From Deinococcus humi (GTDB lineage Bacteria > Deinococcota > Deinococci > Deinococcales > Deinococcaceae): 64,000 nt of DNA. Below, piece after piece: positions 1 through 10,100 of the stretch. The position numbers and the translations under genes were made by a program. The first letter of the stretch is position 1. The number at the start of each line of letters is the position of its first letter. The notes under the pieces are model-generated. The model ran no database searches. It saw only the letters and a list, made by a program, of their open reading frames with translations, and had not been told where the DNA came from. The stretch is taken from NCBI RefSeq assembly GCF_014201875.1, contig NZ_JACHFL010000001.1, positions 248,001-312,000 of the forward strand. Direction: 5' to 3'.

Positions 1-2300
<2,300 letters not shown>

Positions 2301-2327
2301 GCTGAATCAGTAAGGAAGTCCGACGAC

Positions 2328-2364
2328 GGGGGAAGCAGGATAAAAATTTCCTGCTTCCCTTCTT
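2328..2364 (+). terminator. Intrinsic terminator of ppsA
   Basis: GGGAAGCAGGA pairs with TCCTGCTTCCC around an 8-base AT-rich loop, followed by TTCTT. It lies 27 bases after the ppsA stop codon. Confidence 0.85.
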
Positions 2365-2497
2365 AGATAATGACGTGTTGTCGCGCCAGCTAAAAAACGT
2401 TTGCCCAGGCCCGAGAATGAACGCGTACAGTCTCAACTACTTTGAGGAAAGTAAGTAAAATAAAGGGAAGAAACGCAGTTCTAGATTGCGTTCCGTT

Positions 2498-2542
2498 TGG
2501 TAGATCGTGTAGAAATCGAACCTATATTCTGCTGATTACGAG
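2498..2542 (-). repeat. Degraded copy of tRNA-Lys 3' half (candidate att site)
   Basis: On the minus strand this reads as the 3' part of a tRNA: anticodon-loop 3' side, T-arm with GGTTCGATT, acceptor strand, discriminator A and CCA. Compared with the intact tRNA-Lys at 13880-13924 it matches at 38 of 45 positions in the same orientation. The sequence beyond 2542 (to about 2572) is only loosely tRNA-like and cannot fold a full D-arm or anticodon stem, so this is not a working tRNA. The rest of 2365-2785 is AT-richer than its surroundings and shows no gene. Its position and orientation are what is expected of the duplicated attachment site left by an element integrated at tRNA-Lys. It could instead be an unrelated tRNA pseudogene. 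Confidence 0.6.
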
Positions 2543-2785
2543 ACAAATGCAATGCGCTCTCAACAGCTTCTAAGGCACTCATCGTATGCAAAAAGAACGT
2601 CTGGGAGGCATCATTCTCTTCCATAACCCTAACACCTCATCCTGAATCAAACCGCAATCACGGTGGCGTATGGAACACGCCAGTGACCACAAATTGTCCG
2701 TGTGCGTCGGCTCATTGATATTTTAAATTGGAAGAGAAAGATAGGGACTTGTTGCCGGAACTGATCAGCAACTATCCCTCCGATA

Positions 2786-2955
2786 GATTTTCAAAGAAAA
2801 CGCGAGGTGTTCCAGGACGGGGAGTTCTTTGTCCTGTTCAACTTTGCCTTTCTACTGGAGATCGCTATGGATCCCTTCATCATGCAGCACCTGCTCGGCA
2901 CGCGGGACGTGATCTACTTCACGCTGGCCCGGCGTCTTTGACGCGCTGCCACTAG
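2786..2955 (+). pseudogene. 5' fragment of a gene broken by nested IS elements
   Basis: An open frame from about 2786 encodes DFQRKREVFQDGEFFVLF and continues as a hydrophobic, well-formed peptide ending RDVIYFTLARRL, then meets TGA at 2939-2941. Shortly after, the IS5-type element begins at 2956. The reading that resumes after the insertion sequences at 5627 (GIDMLVDVLLKAAGL...) looks like the rest of the same protein. However, joining the two across the single CTAG target still leaves frame changes, so the gene was probably decayed as well as interrupted. The product is not recognised. Confidence 0.4.
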
Positions 2956-2998
2956 GGTCTGTGCGACTGAACTCATGGGAAGCCCGTAGCCTTATGGC

Positions 2999-3862
2999 TT
3001 GTCGTGCCGAACTGATCTAACCGACGCTCAATGGCATGCCCTTTCCCCGTACCTTCCGGCCAATCCTAAACGTGGACATCCGTTCGCTGACCATCGACGC
3101 GTGATCAACGGCATCTTGTGGCGCATCAAGCTGGGAACACCTTGGCGTGACATCCCTGAACGGTACGGGCCATGGCGCACATGTCATGACCGCCTCGCTC
3201 GTTGGGAACGAGACGACACATGGCTGCGAATCGTTCAGGCGCTTCAAGGCGTCACGGATACTCAGGGACACATCAACTGGGAAGGCGCGTCCATTGACAG
3301 TACCCACTTACGTGCACACCGCAGTGCCGTCGGTGCTCGCAAGCAATCCCCGCAGCATGATCCACGAGTGGTGATTTTGGAGGAGTGGCTGGGCCACTCC
3401 CGAGGTGGACGCACCACGAAATTGCACCTGTGTGCTGATGGAAATGCGCGTCCATTGAGCATAGTGCTGAGCGCGGGACAACGCGCGGACGGGCCGTTTC
3501 TGATTCCTGTCCTGGAGGCTATTCGTGTTCCAAGACCGGGGAAGGGAAGACCAAGGTCGCGACCACCAGTCATTCGCGTTGATCGCGCTTACGGTGCTCG
3601 AGTGTATCGCCGCCTTGTTCACGCCCGAGGGATTCGGTTCGTGTGTCCAGAGCGGGAAGATGCCAGACGGCACCGAATCAAGAAAGGCGCCCATGGTGGG
3701 TGCCCACCAGCGTTCGACGCAAACGCGTACAAGGGCAAGAACGTAGTGAAGCGGGCCGTGAATCGGCTCAAAGATTTCAGGGCAATCGCAACGCGTTACG
3801 AGAAACGGGGAAGGAACTTCATGGCCGTGATCCTGGTTGCGTGTCTTGTCCTTTGGTTGTGA
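2999..3862 (+). CDS. IS5-family DDE transposase, catalytic Glu replaced
   Basis: A 287-residue transposase of the IS5/IS427-like type. The N-terminal domain carries [14 protein letters not shown] and [19 protein letters not shown]. The catalytic core shows the first Asp in [36 protein letters not shown], and the second Asp in [10 protein letters not shown]. In relatives the third acidic residue sits in the NVVERxxNRLKxFR motif, but here codon 251 (3749-3751) is AAG, giving [13 protein letters not shown]. Loss of this Glu would be expected to abolish DDE chemistry, so the copy is probably immobile unless helped in trans. The frame is otherwise intact and full length for the family. Confidence 0.9.
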   Translation: MSCRTDLTDAQWHALSPYLPANPKRGHPFADHRRVINGILWRIKLGTPWRDIPERYGPWRTCHDRLARWERDDTWLRIVQALQGVTDTQGHINWEGASIDSTHLRAHRSAVGARKQSPQHDPRVVILEEWLGHSRGGRTTKLHLCADGNARPLSIVLSAGQRADGPFLIPVLEAIRVPRPGKGRPRSRPPVIRVDRAYGARVYRRLVHARGIRFVCPEREDARRHRIKKGAHGGCPPAFDANAYKGKNVVKRAVNRLKDFRAIATRYEKRGRNFMAVILVACLVLWL

Positions 3863-3877
3863 GCGCCAGACACTGCC

Positions 3878-4408
3878 TCAGCCGCCATTCATCGTCAGTG
3901 TCCCGGTGGTGTCTTCAATGACTGGGGGGATCTTAAAACTGGTCACGAACGGCTGATCAACGTTGCCAAGAAGGTTGGTTCCAGCCACAAAGTGACATCT
4001 GCGGATGACTACGGGGCCCAGGTACCAGCAGTCGAAGAAGTTGACGAAATGGATGAACATACAGTCGGTCAGGACGAATGACGCAGGTGGTTCATTATGT
4101 CCACCGCACTCAAACGTGACCGGGCCATCAAATGTACACTCGATAAACTGCGCTCCTGCTCGAAAATATGTGGCCCAGCAAACGGTGGTGCCGAAATGAC
4201 ATCGTTCAAAGATGACGGAGTGATGGAAGACCAGGGATGAACTGTCGAGGGTGCCAATCCGGCTGTCTCGAGCGATGATCGGCACATGCACCTCGGTTTG
4301 GCCGTGGCCCACCAGGCTGTGGAAGTCAAGCGCTCCCAGGTGCACGTCTTGGAGCGGCTGACCAGATTGGAGAAGATCAAGGGCGTGTGACGCGTCGATG
4401 GCGTTCAT
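3878..4408 (-). CDS. Passenger protein with degenerate pentapeptide-like repeats
   Basis: A 176-residue protein encoded inside the IS5-type element on the strand opposite the transposase, with the two 3' ends facing each other 15 bases apart. It has no transposase motifs. Residues from about 65 to 150 show recurring short phrases such as FERCHF, FIECTF, VTFEC, LTDCMF and IRRCHF, a spacing reminiscent of right-handed beta-helix pentapeptide-repeat proteins, with Cys and Phe at repeated positions. There is no signal peptide or membrane segment. It ends just inside the element's right half, so it travels with the IS. Its function is unknown. Resistance or target-mimic roles are known for some pentapeptide proteins, but nothing here proves that. 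Confidence 0.6.
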   Translation of the reverse strand: MNAIDASHALDLLQSGQPLQDVHLGALDFHSLVGHGQTEVHVPIIARDSRIGTLDSSSLVFHHSVIFERCHFGTTVCWATYFRAGAQFIECTFDGPVTFECGGHNEPPASFVLTDCMFIHFVNFFDCWYLGPVVIRRCHFVAGTNLLGNVDQPFVTSFKIPPVIEDTTGTLTMNGG

Positions 4409-4448
4409 ACCATCAAGCGTAGAACAGAGGATTGCCGCACAGACCCTA

Positions 4449-5624
4449 GTGCATGACCACAGGCATATTCATAGCTATTCCTGAGTTGGATAGTGGCGCC
4501 TGAGTTTCTCCCGAGCTGCGGGTGTCGAGAACTACCAGCTCACGCGCACAGACCGCGCGTTACGGTCTGTTTCCCAGGCGTGGATTTCACGCTCGACGGC
4601 CTCTTTCTTCGCCAAGCGCTGACCCAGACACTGGCGTTGCAAGGCCGACCACTCCAATTCCGCCATGTTGAGCCAGGACGCATGTTTTGGGGTGTAGATC
4701 CACTCGAAGCGTCGGCGCAGCCGACGCGCTTCCTCCAGCGGAAGATGTTGATACAGCGCCGCTGGACTGTGCGTGGAGAGCTGATCGAGCACCAAAACGA
4801 TCTTCTCGGCATCTGCATAGCGCCGCTCCAGTGCCTGGAGCCGCGCAGCGAAGTCCACATTGCCTCGTCGGCCGGTGACCGTCACGGTGCGTTGACCAGT
4901 GTGGGGTTCCAAGGCTACGAAGAAATTGACAGTGCCACACCGCTTGTATTCATGATCCACCCGTGCCGGAGATCCCGGCACAGGTGGGAGTGGGTCACGG
5001 ACATGATCCAGCAACTGGTAGGACTTTTCGTCGAAGCAGATCACAGGTCGACATGAATCGTAAGGTTGAGCGTAGGTGTCCAGGGCGGTTTCCATGCGCC
5101 ACACGAAGTCCGCACCTACCTGGGCTACACACCAACTTTGAACCTGCCACGGTTTGAGCGCGTTTTTTTCAGTGTTCGCCGCACCGTTTCGTCACTGATG
5201 CTGTCTACCACACCCAGCGTCACCAGACGATCGGCCAGCAGTTGCATCGTCCATGTCTCCCGCCCGTCTGGGGCCGAGCACACTTCGGCGATCAAGATCG
5301 CCGTTTGCTCCGCGTTTAGTTTGGGCGGCTGTTTAGGCCGTGCTTTCTCGTAGAGGGCGGCTTCCAGGCCGCCTTGGGTATACTTCCTGCGGATCGACGC
5401 GACGGTCGCGGGACTTACGCCCTGCCGCTCGGCGACGCCTCGATCAAGCAGGCCCCCATCGCTCAGAAGCAGGAGACGCGCGCGGGTCATGACCCGCGCA
5501 CTATGCACACCTTTCCGAGTCATGTCCGTCAAGTGTTGCCGCTTGTCGTCGCTCAGCTGCACAACCCACTGTTTCTGTCGTCCCATTCTTCAATTTATCT
5601 GCAGGCATGCCTGTGGTCATGCAC
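4449..5624 (-). mobile_element. IS630-family insertion sequence
   Basis: The 1,176-bp element has perfect 18-bp terminal inverted repeats (GTGCATGACCACAGGCAT at 4449-4466 and its complement at 5607-5624). TA flanks both sides (4447-4448, 5625-5626), the standard IS630 target. It lies inside the CTAG duplication of the neighbouring IS5-type element, so it arrived second. It carries a single transposase read through a frameshift. Confidence 0.92.
4532..5586 (-). CDS. IS630-family transposase, made by -1 frameshift
   Basis: Two overlapping frames make one protein. The upstream frame (5586 to 5125, 153 codons) holds the helix-turn-helix region, including GVSPATVASIRRKYTQGGLEAAL and SDETVRRTLKK. 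The downstream frame (to 4532) holds the DDE core: VICFDEKSYQLL, VLVLDQLSTH, and WLNMAELEWSAL with the final Glu. A run of seven A residues on the coding strand (plus-strand T run at 5163-5169) joins them. A -1 slip there turns LKKTR into LKKNALKPWQVQSW, the sequence expected of intact relatives, and reads on into VWRMETALDTYAQPY. All three acidic residues are present, so the element may still be active. Confidence 0.88.
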
Positions 5625-5626
5625 TA

Positions 5627-5822
5627 GGGCATCGACATGCTGGTGGACGTGCTACTCAAGGCCGCTGGCCTGCAGGGCACGCCGCTCCAGATGTTCCGCG
5701 TGGGCGCAAAGCTGGCCGTGGTGGCCCCCAACCTGCTGGACGGCGACGTTCACCTGTCCAGCGAGAACCTGGCCCGCATCAACAACGTCATTCTGGACCT
5801 GAAGAAAGCCGTAGGGCTGTAA
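5627..5822 (+). pseudogene. 3' fragment of the IS-interrupted gene
   Basis: Directly after the IS630 right end an open frame reads GIDMLVDVLLKAAGLQGTPL, then FRVGAKLAVVAPNLLDGDVH, and ends NNVILDLKKAVGL at 5822. An ATG at 5637 could let a 61-residue remnant be made. The lipoprotein gene starts two bases after its stop, so the two were probably in one operon before the insertions. The matching 5' part is likely the fragment at 2786-2955. The family is not recognised. Confidence 0.45.
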
Positions 5823-5824
5823 CC

Positions 5825-6214
5825 ATGAAACGACTGCTCTTGCTCTGTGCCCTGACCATGACCGCCTGCGCCCCTATCGCCCAGCTGGCCCAGCCCGACG
5901 AGTCTGCCCGTCTGACCCAGGACGGTCTCTCGCTGCTGGTGAGCAACCCTGGCCCTGAATCGCTGACGGGTGACCCTTCCAGGAACATCCCAGGCGGTGT
6001 GCTGACGGTGGACGGCCTGGGCCTGACGCCGGATGACCAAGCTAAACAATGGTGCATGCTGAACAGCTCCGCCCGCTGGGACTGCTTCGTGCCCGAGGTC
6101 AAGGCCGGTGAACGCGTCCTGGTGACCTTCACGTCCGGCGTGATCAACGACGCAATGTTCACCGGGTACCGGGCCAGCAGGGGTGCGGTACCAGTGGTGT
6201 TGATGTTGAAATAG
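5825..6214 (+). CDS. Small predicted lipoprotein
   Basis: A 129-residue protein starting MKRLLLLCALTMTACAP, a short type II signal peptide whose lipobox Cys is residue 15, so the mature protein should be anchored in an envelope membrane. The rest is soluble, with NPGPESLTGDP, VDGLGLTPDD, NSSARWDCFVPEVKAGERVLV and a C-terminal beta-rich stretch. It includes a second pair of Cys residues (QWCMLN and WDCFV) that could form a disulphide. The start is the ATG two bases after the preceding stop. No family was recognised. Confidence 0.75.
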   Translation: MKRLLLLCALTMTACAPIAQLAQPDESARLTQDGLSLLVSNPGPESLTGDPSRNIPGGVLTVDGLGLTPDDQAKQWCMLNSSARWDCFVPEVKAGERVLVTFTSGVINDAMFTGYRASRGAVPVVLMLK

Positions 6215-6239
6215 CGGAGAGAGCGCCGTTTCTGTACAG

Positions 6240-6398
6240 GTCTTGGACCACCTGGACAGAGCAATGGTGGGTGCTGGACTGCGCGACGACGATCCGCGCA
6301 AAAGTGACCTGGGCGCGCGTCTAAGCCACAAGCGCCTGCGGTTGCTCGGTCTGCTGCCCCGCTGCTCCACGGGGCTCAGCACAGATCAAGGGGGTTGA
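6240..6398 (+). other. Possible coding remnant
   Basis: After the lipoprotein stop, a short open frame reads VLDHLDRAMVGAGLRDDDPR and continues with GARLSHKRLRLLGLLP before TGA at 6396-6398. Codon use is like the GC-rich neighbours, but there is no clear start or ribosome-binding site. It may be a leftover gene end. Nothing else is seen between 6215 and 6429. Confidence 0.22.
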
Positions 6399-6429
6399 TC
6401 TGCCATTTACACGATCCAAAAAGGTCTCG

Positions 6430-7125
6430 CTATCCATAGGGGGGAACAAAAATGAAACTCGGCCAACAGCTGACGACGTCGCTGTGATCGCGTGTGCTGA
6501 CAAACCAGTTTGAGCCTTCGACCGCAACCGCAGCGCGGTAGCCTTCCATCAAAGCGAGATTCTGGTACGTTCCTGCGTCTTCTGACGCCGACAGGTGGTG
6601 GCTCAAGCCAGCTCCAGTGGCTTTGAGCACGGCCTCATGGCCAGTCCAGAGATCAAAAAAAGTGACGAGTCGATGTTGTTCAGCCGAGAACAATGTTGCC
6701 TGACTGGCGATGGAGAAGCGTTGAGCGGCAATCAGGTCCAGCTCTGGAAGCGGACGGACCTGCTCAAGATCAACGCCAATCCGACAGTCCCAGACGTGAG
6801 CCAGCAAAGCATGATCCCCTGATCGTGACAGGCTGAAGTGCAGCCGCCCCCCTTTGAGGTGTGGTTTGCCGAAGGGTCCAGTTCCAAAGGTCAAGGCATC
6901 AGGCTGTTGGCCTAAAACTCGGCCCAGAATGAGCCTCTTCAAAGCGTGGGTGATCACGTAACGATCTCGGTCGCGCGCGGAACGAAATGTCTGTCCTCTG
7001 GCTTTTTCATCCTCCGAGAGCAGCACGTTGAGGGCCGGGAGGCGATAGAGCCCACTTTCCAAATTCAGAAGCCAGACCGTCACTTCTGATTCGGGGACTC
7101 TGCTTTGCCGAACAGAAGAATGCAT
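6430..7125 (-). CDS. Sfp-type 4'-phosphopantetheinyl transferase
   Basis: Transfers the phosphopantetheine arm of CoA to the Ser of carrier domains, here presumably the two thiolation domains of the adjacent NRPS. The 231-residue protein shows the family's ordered motifs: a central FGTGPFGKPHLKGGRLHFSLSRSGD, RIGVDLEQVRP with the metal-binding Asp and Glu, and FFDLWTGHEAVLKATGAGL with the conserved Trp, Glu and Lys. The usual WTRKEA is WTGHEA here, a mild divergence that keeps the metal-binding Glu. It begins two bases after the NRPS stop codon, so it is the last gene of the FAAL-NRPS operon. Confidence 0.92.
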   Translation of the reverse strand: MHSSVRQSRVPESEVTVWLLNLESGLYRLPALNVLLSEDEKARGQTFRSARDRDRYVITHALKRLILGRVLGQQPDALTFGTGPFGKPHLKGGRLHFSLSRSGDHALLAHVWDCRIGVDLEQVRPLPELDLIAAQRFSIASQATLFSAEQHRLVTFFDLWTGHEAVLKATGAGLSHHLSASEDAGTYQNLALMEGYRAAVAVEGSNWFVSTRDHSDVVSCWPSFIFVPPYG

Positions 7126-7127
7126 CC

Positions 7128-10100
7128 TCAGGTCTCGATACGGTCCACAACGGTTTGGCCCGCTGCTCGCAACTCGAAATTGATGTGATCAGCCAGCACC
7201 TGAACAGCCGGTTCGGTGAAGATGGACCCGTGGTCTCCAGGCAGCCCAATCGTTTTGTAGCCCTTGACGAAAAGCGCTTCCCAGCCCGCGATTTTGAGAG
7301 GATCGTGGACGGGTCTTTCATTCGCTTTGAAGAAGATCGCCTGAACGTCCAATGGACCTGCCCGATACGCGCGGGCAGCGGACAAGATGTCACGGTCGAT
7401 GCGTTGACGGAGCCGGGTCTCCGCGTGGGCCGTGTCCTGGGCTTCTCTCTTTGTCCTGAGGTCACGCAGCCGGGTGGCGTATCTCGCGATCGACGCTGTG
7501 GGGGATTTCCTGAAAGCGGCCAGTTCGTTGGAAACCAAGTGGCTTGCCAGCCTGGACGGGGCCACGTTCTGTTGCGCGCTGCGAGGTGCATAGGTATCAA
7601 CAATGATCAGGGCCTCGATCTCGTCTCCACGTGCCCTGAACTTCCGGGCAAGCTCATACATCACGAGCCCACCAAACGAATAGCCATATAGCCGATATGG
7701 CCCGCATGGCTGAATCGCTTTGATCTCTTCCAGGAAACACTCCGCCAGATCTTCAATGGTGAACGCCAGCGAATGGTCCTCCTGACGCTCCATGTGGGGG
7801 TTCAAACCATAGCTCTCCAGAGCCAGAAGATTGAAATGGTACACGCTCTGGCATTCGAGGAGAGGCTTTAACTGGCGAAGTCTGCCCTCGTCTATGCCAT
7901 AGGCCTGATAGCAGAAGAGCGGTTTCGAGTCCTTCGAATCCTGTTGCCCCAAGACGAGGCCGGATTTGAAGTCCTGCTGTTCGATGCGCCGAGCAAATTC
8001 AGCGATGTTTGGAAACTGAAACACTGCGGCGACCGGCAAGCGGATGCCGAGGCGTTGCTCGATCTGCACGATGAGCCGCATGGCCAGGAGGGAATGGCCT
8101 CCGAGGCCAAAAAAGTCATCATGAATCCCGATGGGCGACTGGTTAAGCAGGTCTTCCCACAGGTCAACCAGCTGGCTTTGCAGCGGAGTTTGCGCCGGAA
8201 CCCGAGACGGCTGAACAATCACCTCCGGTGCTGGGAGTGCCCGCCAGTCGAGTTTCCCGCTCGGGGTAAGTGGCAAGGCCTTCAGCACAACAAAATGGTT
8301 GGGCACCCAATGCCCCGGCACCTGGCTGGCCATCCAGACGCGCAACTCGTCAACATCAACCACACGACGCAGCACCAAGTGGGCGGTCAACACCTGCTGA
8401 TCCTGACTGTACGCTCCCACCGTGCAGGCCTGAACCGCCGGGTGGCTCATGAGCACAGCTTCAATTTCGCTCGGTTCAACGCGCACACCACGAATTTTGA
8501 GCTGGCGATCCGTCCGGCCCAGGAATCGGAGCTGCCCCTCTGACGTCAGGGTCACCCGATCACCTGTCCTGTAACACCGGCCCTGACCGAATGGAAGCGT
8601 GACAAAGCGCTCGGCCGTGAGCCCGTCCTGGCGATGGTAGCCCGCGGCAACGCCAGCCCCGGCGACCAACAATTCGCCTGCCGTGCCGGGGGGCACGGGC
8701 CGCAACTGGCGGTCAACCACGTACGCCTGCATGTTCTGGATGGGCCGTCCGATCCGCTCTGGTGCCCCGGCCGTGATTTCGCATGCGGTGGCGTCTCCCG
8801 ACACTTCCGTCGAGCCATATAGATTGAGCAACCGCGCCCCTGGCCAAGCCTCATGAAACCGTGAGATCAGCGTCTGGCTGAGCGCTTCCCCGCTCACCGT
8901 CCACAGCCGAAGGTTGTGCAGCCGCTGGGTGAGCCTGGGGCCAAAGTCGAGCAGCGCGCCGAGCAACGACGGCACCAAGACGATGCGGGTCACGCCCTGG
9001 ACGCTGAGCAGAGTGGTCAGCCGCTCCGGATCGCGCACCACTTCATCGGGAATGATCACGCTGGGGACACCACGCAGCAGCGGTCCGAAGATCTCCCAGA
9101 CACTGTCCACAAAGCCCAGGGCGGTTTTGTGGCACAGCACTTCGCCTGGCGCGAACGGATAGGTCTTCCACATCCACTCCAGCCGGTTGACCATCCCGCG
9201 GTGAAGGCCGAGCACGCCCTTGGGCGTTCCGGTACTGCCGGAGGTGTAGATGATGTACGCCAGCTGCTCGGGTGAGGTGGGGAGATCAGGGTTGTTCTCG
9301 ACGTGGGGATCACCCAACAAGTCATCGGTATACAAGCGCAGCGGAGCTGTGGAGGGGAGCAGCCCCTGCAAGCCCCTGGTCGTGATCACGATCGGCGCAG
9401 CCGCATCCTCGAGGATAAAAGCCAGTCGGGGGGCCGGATGTGAGGGGTCCAGTGGGACGTACGTGCCCCCCGCCTTCAGCACCGCCAGGATGGCCAGGAC
9501 GCTTTCAAAGGACCGGTTGAGGAACAGGACGACGGGCGTTCCAGGGGTCAGGCCTCTCTGGAGCAGCTGCCGGGCCAGCCGGTTTGGCCCGGCGTTCAGT
9601 GCTTGATAGCTCAGCTCCTGATCGCCCGCGCGCAGGGCCACGGCGTGTGGCGTGCGCCGGACCTGTTGCTCGAAAAGGCCATGCAGGCTGGCGTCGGGAA
9701 AGGGAGCCTGAGTGTCATTGAGCGCTTCAGTCAGGCGCAGATCGTCTGGGGTGAACAGGGACACCGCGTCCATCGGCTGGTCGGCATCCTCGGCCATGGC
9801 GGACAGCAGCTGCCGATACTGAGCCAGCAGCCGCTGCGCGGTGGTTGTGTCGAAGAGGGCGGTGTTGTATTCGAGGATGATTCGTTCTTCTCCCGGCAGC
9901 TCATGCACCGTGCAATTCAGCGCGATCTGAGCGCCGCCGCGGTCCAGGACCACAGGCGCAAATTGAATGTCCCCCATCTGCATCAGGGGCATCGGTACAT
10001 TGATGTGGTTGAAGAGCACCTCAACTAAGGGGGCGCGGTTGAGAACGCGTGGCGGCTGAAGTTCCGCTATCAACTGGGCAAAAGGCATATCCTGGTGAAT

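Larger units (their letters stand above)
2956..4445 (+). mobile_element. IS5-family insertion sequence with a passenger gene
   Basis: The 1,490-bp element is bounded by imperfect terminal inverted repeats starting GGTCTGTGCG (left) and ending with its complement CGCACAGACC region (right). It is flanked by CTAG on both sides (2952-2955 and 4446-4449), matching the CTAR-type 4-bp target of IS5 relatives. It holds a plus-strand transposase and a minus-strand non-transposase gene that together fill the element. Its right-hand CTAG copy was later used as a TA target by the IS630-type element. Confidence 0.85.

Noticed and set aside
2498..2572. A functional tRNA at the left island edge
   Set aside because: The 5' acceptor strand is absent and the anticodon stem does not pair, so only a remnant is claimed.
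4532..5586. IS630 transposase as a broken pseudogene
   Set aside because: The frame change falls exactly on a seven-A slippery run and restores the family sequence, which fits programmed frameshifting better than decay.
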